The position numbers and the translations under genes are program-made. Positions 1-8,131 of a stretch of 64,000 bases of DNA are shown piece by piece. The notes below the pieces were generated by a model. It did no database searches and was not told the DNA's origin. It saw only the letters and a list, made by a program, of their open reading frames with translations. Each line of letters starts with the position of its first letter. The first letter of the stretch is position 1. Source of the DNA: Bacteroidota bacterium (GTDB lineage: Bacteria > Bacteroidota > Bacteroidia > Cytophagales > Cyclobacteriaceae); assembly GCA_023417065.1 (NCBI GenBank), contig JAEZGH010000048.1, positions 62,001-126,000 on the forward strand, written 5' to 3'.

Positions 1-964
1 ACTTGATGGAATTGATTTCTGCACCAACATTAACAATACTTTGCAGGTTCTGCAGCTTATTTAACACTTCTTTCAGGAAATTTTTGTGCCCGGAAGACTC
101 CGGGTGAAATGGTCTGTGATTCAAAGCAGCCTGGATCTTCCGCCATTCAGTAATGAATTCACGCGTCGGTGCATCCAGGTACGTTTCCGTGAAGCGCTCC
201 CAGATATATTCCTCGGCAACAGCTGACGGATGGATCATGTCGCTGTCGTAAAAACGGTAGTCGCGCAGATCATCCATCATGATTTCGTACGCCGGGAAGT
301 AGTCCACGCCGGCGAATGCTTCCACAAGCTGATGACAGGCTACGCGCAAGACGGACTTGCTCACGCTGTTGAGTGGGAGGGTGTCTTTGATGTGGCGAAC
401 CGGACTGACGGTGAGGATGATTTTCACTCCAGCGTTGGCTGCCTGCAGCTGGGTGTGAATTTCCGCGAATGACGCCAGAATCTCATCAACGGTTAGCAGC
501 CGTTTTTCGAAATCAGCCGACGGGCGCTTGTGACAGTTGGCAACGATGTGTCCGGAGTCTTTTAACTGGTAGACCCATGCCGTACCATAGGTCACGATAA
601 TGACGTCGGTTGTCGGCAGCTCCTTATTGACATTATTAATCTGTGTACGGATACGGTTTTCAAGTGCTTCCCGCGAAAGAGCCGAAAACTCCGAATGGAG
701 GTCGTGGTTGTGATGAACGTCCTGGCGGGCGTAGTACGTAAAATCCGGGGGTGTTTGCCGGTTCAGGGCGTAGTTGAGCATACGGTGGATCGAAATCGGA
801 TTGTAAATCACGCCAAATGGGTTGGGGACGGCCGTGAATTTCGTTTTTACGAGGCGTTCGCCGATGGCGTCGGAGAAGCATGACCCCAGCGTCAGAAAGC
901 AGGTTTTTAGCCCGGACAGGGTGGCGGCGGGCGGGACTGAGAGTTCGGTTCTAAATGGCTTCAT
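1..964 (-). CDS. GSCFA domain protein, 3' end outside the window
   Basis: Reading leftward from the ATG at 964 gives an uninterrupted frame to the window edge (about 321 residues so far), so the C-terminus is missing. The N-terminus begins MKPFRTELSVPP and contains TLGSCFSDAIGERL, the Gly-Ser-Cys-Phe motif that names the GSCFA family. Further on, YDSDMIHPSAVAEEYIW resembles the Asp-x-x-His block of SGNH/GDSL-like hydrolases. GSCFA proteins are common in Bacteroidota and are thought to be SGNH-type esterases or acyl hydrolases, but the substrate is not established. No signal peptide is visible. It is divergent from nagB, with 87 bp between the start codons. The family call is firm; the biochemical role is not. 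Confidence 0.85.
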   Translation of the reverse strand, partial: MKPFRTELSVPPAATLSGLKTCFLTLGSCFSDAIGERLVKTKFTAVPNPFGVIYNPISIHRMLNYALNRQTPPDFTYYARQDVHHNHDLHSEFSALSREALENRIRTQINNVNKELPTTDVIIVTYGTAWVYQLKDSGHIVANCHKRPSADFEKRLLTVDEILASFAEIHTQLQAANAGVKIILTVSPVRHIKDTLPLNSVSKSVLRVACHQLVEAFAGVDYFPAYEIMMDDLRDYRFYDSDMIHPSAVAEEYIWERFTETYLDAPTREFITEWRKIQAALNHRPFHPESSGHKNFLKEVLNKLQNLQSIVNVGAEINSIK

Positions 965-1010
965 AAATTTATGTTACCGCAAACACTTTAGAATTTCGCG
1001 GATTTTGTGC

Positions 1011-1018
1011 TATTTTTG
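1011..1018 (+). promoter_or_regulatory. -7 box of the nagB promoter
   Basis: TATTTTTG matches the Bacteroidota -7 consensus TAnnTTTG exactly and ends 33 nt before the nagB ATG. No good -33 TTTG is seen at the usual distance (TTTA is the nearest match), so this is a partial promoter match. Confidence 0.5.
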
Positions 1019-1051
1019 CCTACGGCAACTCAGGCATAAACTATATCAAAT

Positions 1052-2956
1052 ATGAACAACGATCTTTCAGCTTCAGAAAAAATTCCGGTGAAAATATTTG
1101 CAACCTCCGAGCAGGGATCGGTGTTCGTTGCCCGGGAAATTGCGGCGTTGATTCGTACGCGCCAGAAGGAAGGTAAACCGGTCGTTTTGGGCCTTGCTAC
1201 GGGGTCGACGCCCACACGGCTTTATGCCGAACTGGTTAAAATGCACCAGAAGGAAGGGCTGAGCTTTAAGAATGTCTATACCTTCAACCTCGACGAGTAC
1301 TACCCCATGAATCCTGCGGCCCTGCAAAGCTACGTGCGGTTTATGCAGGAGCACCTCTTTGCCCATATTGATATACCAAAAAAGAATATTCACATCCCCG
1401 ACGGACAGCTTAAGAAGGAGGAAATACAGGAGTATTGCCGCGCGTATGAGGAAAAGATTGATGCCCTGGGCGGCATTGATATACAGATCCTGGGGATCGG
1501 CCGTACAGGCCATATAGGCTTCAACGAGCCTGGTTCATCCGAAAAGTCACTGACACGCCTGGTAACGCTTGACCAGGTGACGCGCCTGGATGCGGCGAGC
1601 GATTTCTTCGGCGACGAGAATGTTCCGCTGAAGGCCATCACAATGGGCGTGGGTAGTATTATGAAAGCCGCACGGGTCTTTATGATGGCCTGGGGCGAAG
1701 GAAAAGCCGCGGTGATCAGAAAGGCGGTTGAGGGACCAATTACCGATCAGATTCCGTCATCATTTCTCCAGAAGCACCGCGACTGTACCGTCGTCCTCGA
1801 TGAAGCTGCGGCTTCCGGGCTAACACGCCTGAAAACACCATGGCTGCTTACTAATATCGAATGGGATGATCGTATGATCCGCAAGGCGGTGGTCTGGTTG
1901 TGCCAGCACATCAACAAGCCTGTGTTAAAGCTCACGAACAATGATTACATGGAGCACGGCATGGGAGATATCATTACGGAGTTTGGCTCGGCTTATAAGG
2001 TGAATATCAAAATCTTTAATGACCTGCAACACACCATCACGGGCTGGCCGGGGGGCAAACCCAACGCCGATGATTCGCACAGACCGGAGCGCAAAAAGCC
2101 GTTCCCGAAGCGTGTCGTAATTTTTTCACCCCACCCTGATGATGACGTCATCTCAATGGGCGGTACGTTTATCCGGCTCGTTGACCAGGGACATGAGGTT
2201 CACGTTGCTTATCAGACTTCGGGCAACATAGCTGTGTTCGACGACGATGCGATCCGTTTTGCTGACTTCGTCCGCGACTTCAACGAGCAGTTTGGCTTAA
2301 GCAAGGCTGATGGTGCGCGTTTTTATAAGAAAATCGTACAGTCACTTAAGAAGAAAGGACCCGGTCAGGTTGATTCTGAAGAGGTACTTAAGATCAAAGG
2401 CCTTATCCGCAGGGGTGAAGCAAAGGCGGGTGGTCGGTACGTTGGCGTGCCAGATGAACAAATGCACTTCCTCGACATGCCTTTCTACGAAACCGGTGCG
2501 GTGAAGAAGAAACCGCTGGGAGAGGAAGATATTCAGATTATCGTTGATTTGCTGGAAGAGATCAAGCCCCATCAGATCTATGCCGCTGGCGATCTTTCTG
2601 ATCCCCATGGCACGCACCGCGTTTGTCTTGCCGCGATTCTGGAAGCGATCAATAGACTGAAGAAAAAGGCGTGGATGAAAGACTGCTGGGTGTGGTTGTA
2701 CCGCGGGGCGTGGCAGGAGTGGGATATCGACCAGATTGAAATGGCCGTACCTCTTAGTCCTGAAGAACTGCTGCGCAAACGGCGTGCGATATTCAAGCAC
2801 CAGTCGCAGAAAGACAGCGCGATGTTCCCCGGCAATGATGCCCGCGAATTCTGGGTACGCGCTGAAGATCGCAACCATGCTACTGCTAATGCTTACAATC
2901 AGCTGGGCCTCCCCGAATACGAAGCGATGGAGGCATTCGTACGCTACAAGTTCTGA
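1052..2956 (+). CDS. nagB: Glucosamine-6-phosphate deaminase fused to a PIG-L/LmbE deacetylase-like domain
   Basis: The 634-residue protein has two enzyme domains. Residues about 10-285 are NagB: GLATGSTPTRLY binds the sugar phosphate, FNLDEYY carries the catalytic aspartate region, and GIGRTGHIGFNEPGS is the family signature. NagB converts glucosamine-6-phosphate to fructose-6-phosphate and ammonia. Residues about 350-600 are PIG-L/LmbE-like: FSPHPDDDVISMGG supplies the zinc-binding HPDD block and GDLSDPHGTHRVC the second histidine pair. Ordinary NagB is about 260 residues, so the second domain is a true extension; NagB-LmbE fusions of this size occur in Bacteroidota. The second domain could deacetylate an amino sugar that the first then deaminates, but this is inference. 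No signal peptide, so cytoplasmic. The 3' end overlaps the convergent kinase gene by 13 bp. Confidence 0.93.
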   Translation: MNNDLSASEKIPVKIFATSEQGSVFVAREIAALIRTRQKEGKPVVLGLATGSTPTRLYAELVKMHQKEGLSFKNVYTFNLDEYYPMNPAALQSYVRFMQEHLFAHIDIPKKNIHIPDGQLKKEEIQEYCRAYEEKIDALGGIDIQILGIGRTGHIGFNEPGSSEKSLTRLVTLDQVTRLDAASDFFGDENVPLKAITMGVGSIMKAARVFMMAWGEGKAAVIRKAVEGPITDQIPSSFLQKHRDCTVVLDEAAASGLTRLKTPWLLTNIEWDDRMIRKAVVWLCQHINKPVLKLTNNDYMEHGMGDIITEFGSAYKVNIKIFNDLQHTITGWPGGKPNADDSHRPERKKPFPKRVVIFSPHPDDDVISMGGTFIRLVDQGHEVHVAYQTSGNIAVFDDDAIRFADFVRDFNEQFGLSKADGARFYKKIVQSLKKKGPGQVDSEEVLKIKGLIRRGEAKAGGRYVGVPDEQMHFLDMPFYETGAVKKKPLGEEDIQIIVDLLEEIKPHQIYAAGDLSDPHGTHRVCLAAILEAINRLKKKAWMKDCWVWLYRGAWQEWDIDQIEMAVPLSPEELLRKRRAIFKHQSQKDSAMFPGNDAREFWVRAEDRNHATANAYNQLGLPEYEAMEAFVRYKF

Positions 2957-5859
2957 GTGTAGACGGTAGGGATCGTAATGGTGACAATGGTGCCGGTTCC
3001 CCGGGCGGACCCGTTGAGATCGCTTTTGTCGGTAATGTCAAGATGGTAGCGCGGGTTCACTTTCTTCAACAGCTCGAAACGCTCGTAAATGATATTGATA
3101 CCCATCGACGTCTTCTTGTCGATCTCTGCCTTGGGGTGCTTTAACGACTCCTTTATGCCGATGCCGTTGTCGTCGATGATCACGGTGACTGCATCGCCCT
3201 GACGTTTTACCTGCAGCCCAAGGTCACCACCTTCTTTTCGCGGCAGCAATCCGTGCCAGATCGCATTTTCAACAAAAGGCTGAATGATGAATGAAGGAAT
3301 CTGCGTTTCTGTCTGGGCTACCTGTGGGTCAATGTCTATGGTGTAATTCAGCTTGTCGGTGAAGCGAAGCTTTTCGAACTCGAGGTACAGACTAATGTTC
3401 TTGATTTCCTTGTCGAGGGATACCTGATCCGATGATAAGAGTTCCAGGTTGAGTCGCACGAGTTGTGAAAACTTGGACAGATAGCCCAGCGTCTGGCGTT
3501 GGTCGTTCTGCAAAATGAATGCGTGAATGGAGTTTATCGCATTCGAAAGGAAGTGAGGATTGAGAAGGTTTCGCAGGGCTTTGTGTTCGACATCAAGTCT
3601 GCGGTTTTCCTCAAGGAGCTTCTGGTTTTTCTTCCTCGAATAATACACCACCAGCAGCGAGAACAGCATAGCCGTAAGCAGGAGCCCCATTGCGATAAAC
3701 CACCACTTCATGTAGAACGGCGGCGGGATGTAGAACGAAAGCCGAAGTGTCTTCGACTCAGCTTCGTTATTGATCTTGTGGGCCTGCACGTCGATGGTCA
3801 TCATGCCCGTGGGCAGGGAATGGAGCACGATTTCACTCCCGTTGAATGAAGTCCAGGCTTCGTTATTGACCCGGTATCGGAATGCTACTTTGTCGCGGTT
3901 TCGAATCTGGGGAGTGGAAAGCTTTACGGTGAGCTGTTTGGTGGCTGTTTTGAACTCCACCATCTTCCCTGTAAAAGAGCGGGTCTCGTCTTCGGTAGTT
4001 ATACTTTCGATGATTATGTTCGGAAGTTCGAAGTGAAGGATGTCCGGAAAGTACTCCGTGTCGATTGTCGAGATAGAGTTTGATGCCAGCAGTGTAAGGA
4101 CTTTTTCATTCTGATGATACTTTACGCGGACTACATTGGCCTGTGTAAGACCTTCCTTCGTACTGAGGATTTCAAATCTTTGGCCGTCGTAATGTATAAG
4201 TCCGCGCACTGATCCGACAAACAAGTTTCCAGCTTCATCCATAGCGATTGCATTGCAGCGGATGCGCGTCAGCGGATTGTTGATCAGTTTGAGTTCACCA
4301 CCCTCGACACCAGCTAGTCCTGCATTTGTCCCTGCCCATAACTTATTCGTTCTTCGGTCGAAATACAATGTGTTTATGTTTGCTTCCCTTAAGGCCGGTT
4401 CTGCAGGAAAGGGTTTGAATATGTCGCCATCTTCGATATAAAGTCCGTTGTCAGTGCCAACCAAAACCCTGCCGTCTTCGAACTCTTCAATTGCGCGTAC
4501 TACGGTCTTGTTGAATCCTGTGACTTGCACAAATGTGTCCATTGAAGGATTGCAATAAGAAAGCTCAAAGCGTCCTCCGATCCATATCCTGTTCTTTCTT
4601 TCCTGGATAAAGATTGAAGTAATCGGGTTGGTCAGCATGAGGTTTTGCTTGGTGTTTCCATTGATGCGCACAAGTGTATGTCCCGATCCCACATACGTGT
4701 TCTCCTGCGCGGTTACGATCGGGCCGAGGAAAATGTCATTTGAGAAGATGTTACTGAACCTGTTGTCAGGCACTTCCTGCAGGAAATGATTTTCGTCCAG
4801 GCCGAATACTTTCAGTCCGGCATTCACAGTAGTGACGAGTAGTTCTTTTCGGTCGGGGTCGATTCCCATGTCGGAGACGATAAATCCTTTAATGGGGTGG
4901 TTCCGAACGTGGGTTGATTGTATTCGCCAGACGCCTTCGCCGTAGGTGCTGAGCCAGAGATTTTTCTCGCGGTCTTCAAAGAAGTCGTTGACGACGATGT
5001 CGTTGAATACGCGCAGCGTCCGGTAACCCGATTCATGTCGTCGAAGGAAGAATACGTTGCCGTTCATTGTCGACAACCAGATGTTGCCGTGTGAATCGCG
5101 TTTAATCCGCGTGAACCGGTTGTTCCTGTCGGCTTCGAGCAGAACGGTGTATTGATGGGTGCTTAGGTTGTACTCGACGAGGTGGTCATACATCACCAGC
5201 AGGAGGCGGTCTTTTGCAATGGGCAGGGCGCGATAGGTATATACCGGCGCGGGGTGTTTCAGGCGGATACGCACAAAGATGTCGTTCGAATACGTGTAGA
5301 AGCCATAGTTTGTAGAGACGTAGGCGGTATTGTCATCAATTTCGGTATTGTAAACCTGAAGTGAGGTGCTGTCGGGCAGTCCCAGGTCGCGCGGTTTTAC
5401 CTCGTAGAATTTTCCATCGTCTCTGAGAAGGTGGAGGCTCTTAAACCGGTCAAGGACGACGAAGAAGTTATTGTTTACGCGGATTTCCACGGGATGCGCC
5501 GGAGCATTGGCTGCAGCGCTGAAGGCGGGCTTGAAGGTTTCGTCTTCCATGGTTACGATGCTGCCCCCGAGTGTTGAGATATACATCTTGCCTTTCCATT
5601 CAGCAACGTCGAAGATGAAGTTGGAGGGGAGGCCATCTTCGGTGGTAAAGTTTCTGAAGTCAACACCGTCGTAGCGGGTGAGTCCGTTGTCGGTAGAAAA
5701 CCACAGGTATCCATCTGACGTTTGCGTGGTGCGGTAAACGACGGAGTGGCCGAGGCCGTCTTCCACGGTAAGTTTCCTAAGGGGGAACTGTTGCGCAAAG
5801 GAGCTGACTGTCAGGGTGAGCAGCAGCGACATTATGCAGATGGAAACGCGTAACCACAT
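2944..5859 (-). CDS. Two-component-regulator-propeller sensor histidine kinase (reg_prop, Y_Y_Y, LytS-type kinase)
   Basis: The 971-residue protein starts with a signal peptide (MWLRVSICIMSLLLTLTVSSFAQ region, cleaved near residue 23). Residues about 25-620 form periplasmic propeller repeats with the reg_prop look (SDGYLWFSTDNGLTRYDG; RTNKLWAGTNAGLA), followed by a Y_Y_Y-like sheet domain (FRYRVNNEAWTSF). One membrane helix lies near residue 720, then a His_kinase/LytS-type core: NPHFLSNAINSIHAF near 765, ENAIWHGLLPR near 865 and DNGIGIKES as ATP-lid motifs. Such kinases usually sense extracellular ligands, often sugars, and pair with LytTR response regulators, but no regulator gene lies next to it, so it is an orphan here. 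The gene overlaps nagB tail to tail by 13 bp. The ATG at 5859 is supported by the signal peptide. Confidence 0.92.
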   Translation of the reverse strand: MWLRVSICIMSLLLTLTVSSFAQQFPLRKLTVEDGLGHSVVYRTTQTSDGYLWFSTDNGLTRYDGVDFRNFTTEDGLPSNFIFDVAEWKGKMYISTLGGSIVTMEDETFKPAFSAAANAPAHPVEIRVNNNFFVVLDRFKSLHLLRDDGKFYEVKPRDLGLPDSTSLQVYNTEIDDNTAYVSTNYGFYTYSNDIFVRIRLKHPAPVYTYRALPIAKDRLLLVMYDHLVEYNLSTHQYTVLLEADRNNRFTRIKRDSHGNIWLSTMNGNVFFLRRHESGYRTLRVFNDIVVNDFFEDREKNLWLSTYGEGVWRIQSTHVRNHPIKGFIVSDMGIDPDRKELLVTTVNAGLKVFGLDENHFLQEVPDNRFSNIFSNDIFLGPIVTAQENTYVGSGHTLVRINGNTKQNLMLTNPITSIFIQERKNRIWIGGRFELSYCNPSMDTFVQVTGFNKTVVRAIEEFEDGRVLVGTDNGLYIEDGDIFKPFPAEPALREANINTLYFDRRTNKLWAGTNAGLAGVEGGELKLINNPLTRIRCNAIAMDEAGNLFVGSVRGLIHYDGQRFEILSTKEGLTQANVVRVKYHQNEKVLTLLASNSISTIDTEYFPDILHFELPNIIIESITTEDETRSFTGKMVEFKTATKQLTVKLSTPQIRNRDKVAFRYRVNNEAWTSFNGSEIVLHSLPTGMMTIDVQAHKINNEAESKTLRLSFYIPPPFYMKWWFIAMGLLLTAMLFSLLVVYYSRKKNQKLLEENRRLDVEHKALRNLLNPHFLSNAINSIHAFILQNDQRQTLGYLSKFSQLVRLNLELLSSDQVSLDKEIKNISLYLEFEKLRFTDKLNYTIDIDPQVAQTETQIPSFIIQPFVENAIWHGLLPRKEGGDLGLQVKRQGDAVTVIIDDNGIGIKESLKHPKAEIDKKTSMGINIIYERFELLKKVNPRYHLDITDKSDLNGSARGTGTIVTITIPTVYTQNL

Positions 5860-5903
5860 GCTGTTAAATTTAGGAATGTTGCTCCATGGGTTTGCTCAGG
5901 GGT

Positions 5904-5932
5904 AAAAAAAAAGCCATCGTAAGATGGCTTTT
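5904..5932 (-). terminator. Intrinsic terminator of the rpsF-rpsR-rplI operon
   Basis: On the minus strand GCCATC (5928-5923) pairs with GATGGC (5918-5913) around a 4-nt loop, preceded by four A and followed by a run of nine T (5912-5904). It sits 22 bp past the rplI stop and is a textbook Rho-independent terminator. Confidence 0.85.
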
Positions 5933-5953
5933 CTATTTGCGTTTCAATGCGTG

Positions 5954-6397
5954 TTATTCGGCAACTACATTTACTTTGATATCGTGCTTAACTTCCTTGT
6001 GGAGGTCGAGCGTAACATTGTAAGTGCCAAGTTGCTTAGGATTTTCTTTCAGTACGATTTTCTTACGGTCGATGCTGAATCCTTTAGCTTTCAGGGCGTC
6101 AGAAATCTGGTTTGCAGTAACGGCACCGAAGATTCTGCCGGTTTCACCAGCTTTGGTTCCGATGTCTACAGTAAGCTCGCCGATTTTCTGGGCAAGAGCT
6201 TCTGCATCCTGCTTGATTTTGGCGGCCTTGTGTGAAGCCTGACGGATGTTTTCCTGAACTACTTTCTTGTTGGATTCCGTGGCGAGAAGGGCGATGCCAT
6301 TAGGAATCAGGTAGTTGTTACCATATCCGGCCTTAACCTTCACGATATCGTTCTTATAGCCTAGTCCGGCTACGTCTTGTTTCAAAATTACTTCCAT
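5954..6397 (-). CDS. rplI: 50S ribosomal protein L9
   Basis: The 147-residue protein has the normal bacterial L9 length. The N-terminus MEVILKQDVAGLGYKNDIV and the following GYGNNYLIPNGIA are the L9 signature that binds 23S rRNA; a long helical linker (about 40-75) leads to the C-terminal domain (GRIFGAVTANQISDAL). L9 binds domain V of 23S rRNA near the L1 stalk. It is the last gene of rpsF-rpsR-rplI, 25 bp after rpsR, and a strong terminator follows. Confidence 0.98.
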   Translation of the reverse strand: MEVILKQDVAGLGYKNDIVKVKAGYGNNYLIPNGIALLATESNKKVVQENIRQASHKAAKIKQDAEALAQKIGELTVDIGTKAGETGRIFGAVTANQISDALKAKGFSIDRKKIVLKENPKQLGTYNVTLDLHKEVKHDIKVNVVAE

Positions 6398-6422
6398 TTT
6401 GTTCTGCTTTAAGGTTAGCGGA

Positions 6423-6674
6423 TTATTTCAGAGAGTCTCCTACGTAAGGAAGTATCGCAATATGACGGGCGCGTTTCACGGCGCGAGCCACTTTTTTCTG
6501 AAACTTCAGACTGGTTCCCGTTAAGCGGCGGGGGAGGATCTTGCCTTGCTCGTTGATGAACTTCAGCAGGAAATCAGGATCCTTGTAATCAATGTATTTG
6601 ATGCCATTCTTCTTGAAACGGCAGTACTTAGGCTTAATCTCTGCGCGTTTAATGGGTTCGTTCATCAATGTCAT
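6423..6674 (-). CDS. rpsR: 30S ribosomal protein S18
   Basis: The 83-residue protein contains YCRFKKNGIKYIDYKD, then LPRRLTGTSLKFQKKVARAV and RARHIAILPY, the conserved S18 core that binds the central domain of 16S rRNA with S6. The start at 6674 overlaps the rpsF stop in an ATGA quartet, suggesting translational coupling; a second ATG three codons later is also possible. Order rpsF-rpsR-rplI is standard. Confidence 0.98.
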   Translation of the reverse strand: MTLMNEPIKRAEIKPKYCRFKKNGIKYIDYKDPDFLLKFINEQGKILPRRLTGTSLKFQKKVARAVKRARHIAILPYVGDSLK

Positions 6675-7045
6675 GATTCCTTCTCCTCTTTTTTGGTTGC
6701 TTTCTTGTTTCCTTTGTTAAACTCGCCTTTTCTTCTTCTGTCGTTGTAGGCGATGGCATGCTTGTCCAACACGGTGGTCAGAAAGCGCATTACTGATTCA
6801 TCCCTTCTGTACTCGGTTTCAAGAGCGTTGATAACCGTGGGATCTGCCTTAAATTCGAGGAGGTTGTAAAAGCCGGTAGACTTCTTGTTGATGGGATAAG
6901 CCATCTTTCTCAGTCCCCACTGCTCAACGTTGATAACGTCAGCATTGGCTTTTTTCAACACGTTTACGAATTTATCGACAGTATCCTTTGCCTGATCTTC
7001 AGACAAAACGGGATTTAAAATGAATACCGTCTCGTAATTGTTCAT
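6671..7045 (-). CDS. rpsF: 30S ribosomal protein S6
   Basis: Translation from the ATG at 7045 gives 124 residues starting MNNYETVFILNPVLSEDQAK, the normal S6 N-terminus. The frame stays open upstream to 7102, but those 19 extra residues overlap the promoter and do not resemble S6, so I reject them. The GLRKMAYPINKKSTGFY block and YRRDESVMRFLTTVLDK are S6 signatures. S6 forms a heterodimer with S18, encoded just downstream with a 4-bp overlap. The C-terminus ends in a short Lys/Glu-rich tail. Confidence 0.97.
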   Translation of the reverse strand: MNNYETVFILNPVLSEDQAKDTVDKFVNVLKKANADVINVEQWGLRKMAYPINKKSTGFYNLLEFKADPTVINALETEYRRDESVMRFLTTVLDKHAIAYNDRRRKGEFNKGNKKATKKEEKES

Positions 7046-7073
7046 AAATATGTGTTTTTTGAAAATTAGGGTG

Positions 7074-7103
7074 CAAAAATAGGAAAATAAAGGGTAATCC
7101 AAA
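7074..7103 (-). promoter_or_regulatory. Promoter of the rpsF operon
   Basis: On the minus strand TTTG (7103-7100), an 18-nt spacer and TATTTTTG (7081-7074) match the Bacteroidota housekeeping promoter. Transcription would start about 22-25 nt before the rpsF ATG. The -33 element uses the T-run of the preceding terminator. Confidence 0.7.
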
Positions 7104-7116
7104 AACCTCGGGAGGT
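7101..7116 (-). terminator. Short terminator-like hairpin after the coiled-coil gene
   Basis: On the minus strand ACCTC, a 2-nt centre and GAGGT are followed by four further T (7104-7101). The stem is short (realistically 4 bp with a 4-nt loop), so this is a weak intrinsic terminator. It lies 33 bp past the stop at 7150. Confidence 0.5.
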
Positions 7117-7149
7117 CTTTTCTGGAAATAGAGGCCCGCTGACGCTCAA

Positions 7150-8079
7150 TTACTTGACCGTAAATTCTCCACGCCCGATCCGATAGTCGTCGGCGTAGAT
7201 CTCCAGCGTATAGGTTCCTTCCGCGTAATCCGACCCTTTGTCGTAAAGGAAGATCAGTTGCTGGCGGGTATTGTCAAAGAGGATTTCCTGGGCCGCGGTG
7301 TAGAATTCTTCCTTCCCGTTGTAAATGAACGTCCCTGATCCGCGGGCGACGTCAAACAGAACCTGTCCATTTTCGTCGATGATCCGGATCATGATCTTTT
7401 TGCCTTCAATAGGGGCGACCTCATTCTCTGCCAGATTGAATGTCACCTTCAGCTTGCTCAGCTGGCGGTTCCGGAAAGGCGACTCGCGCTCCTTGTCGCG
7501 GTCGTTCAATGCCAGAATACGGATGTTTTCAGCCTTCAGCTGGGAGGCAATAGCCACCTTGGAAGCCAGCTCCTGCTTGGACTGGTTTAATCGGTTAATC
7601 GTGTCTGCAAGCTGATTCTTCGCCGTTTTCAGGGTCCTGTTTTCCGTCAGCAGTTCCTTGTTCACGGTTTGCAGCTTGGCTATTTCCTCGTCTTTATTCC
7701 GAAGAAGAAGTTCGTATCCTTCAACCTTGTCCTTGAGGGTCTTTATTTCCTTGCCGGTGGCCCTGATCGACCGTTTTAGTTCCATATCGAGTTCCGCCCG
7801 GGCACTCTCCAGGTCAGCGACGTCGCCACCGAGCTTCTGAACCTCGGCAATCTTTTCGTCGAGTTCGTTACGGATTTCGGTCATCCGCTGACGGGTGCTG
7901 GCAAGTTCCTGCTCCGTGGACGTAAGTGCCGTGACAACTTCGTCCTTTTCGCGGGTATCGAGTATAATCTTCACAAACTGGAGGATAATCACCACCGCCA
8001 TTATCGCAATGATAATCGCGGTCTTCTTATTGCTTTTCCGTTTGCCAGGTACGTCAGAGTCAGGGGTGGAGTCGTTCAT
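7150..8079 (-). CDS. Conserved membrane-anchored coiled-coil protein, function unknown
   Basis: The 309-residue protein has a short charged N-terminus, one membrane helix at about 23-41 (AIIIAIMAVVIILQFVKII), a long coiled coil at about 45-200 rich in E, L, K and heptad-like spacing, and a beta-rich C-terminal domain from about 207 (LKVTFNLAENEV to the end). The likely topology is cytoplasmic N-terminus, single pass, periplasmic coiled coil and end domain. I do not recognise a named family. Similar proteins occur across Cytophagales and are sometimes labelled after coiled-coil proteins without evidence. It has its own promoter match and a weak terminator, so it seems to be a single-gene unit between apaG/methyltransferase and rpsF. 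Confidence 0.85.
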   Translation of the reverse strand: MNDSTPDSDVPGKRKSNKKTAIIIAIMAVVIILQFVKIILDTREKDEVVTALTSTEQELASTRQRMTEIRNELDEKIAEVQKLGGDVADLESARAELDMELKRSIRATGKEIKTLKDKVEGYELLLRNKDEEIAKLQTVNKELLTENRTLKTAKNQLADTINRLNQSKQELASKVAIASQLKAENIRILALNDRDKERESPFRNRQLSKLKVTFNLAENEVAPIEGKKIMIRIIDENGQVLFDVARGSGTFIYNGKEEFYTAAQEILFDNTRQQLIFLYDKGSDYAEGTYTLEIYADDYRIGRGEFTVK

Positions 8080-8097
8080 AGTGATTTAAATCGTTCG

Positions 8098-8128
8098 CAA
8101 AAATAAGGTATCTCTTTACTTAATTCAA
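8098..8128 (-). promoter_or_regulatory. Promoter of the coiled-coil protein gene
   Basis: On the minus strand TTG (8128-8126), a 20-nt spacer and TATTTTTG (8105-8098) fit the Bacteroidota consensus well. The -7 box ends 18 nt before the ATG at 8079. Confidence 0.65.
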
Positions 8129-8131
8129 GGA

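Noticed and set aside
7046..7102. Longer start for rpsF (143 residues)
   Set aside because: The extra 19 residues overlap the operon promoter and are unlike S6; the ATG at 7045 gives the standard N-terminus.
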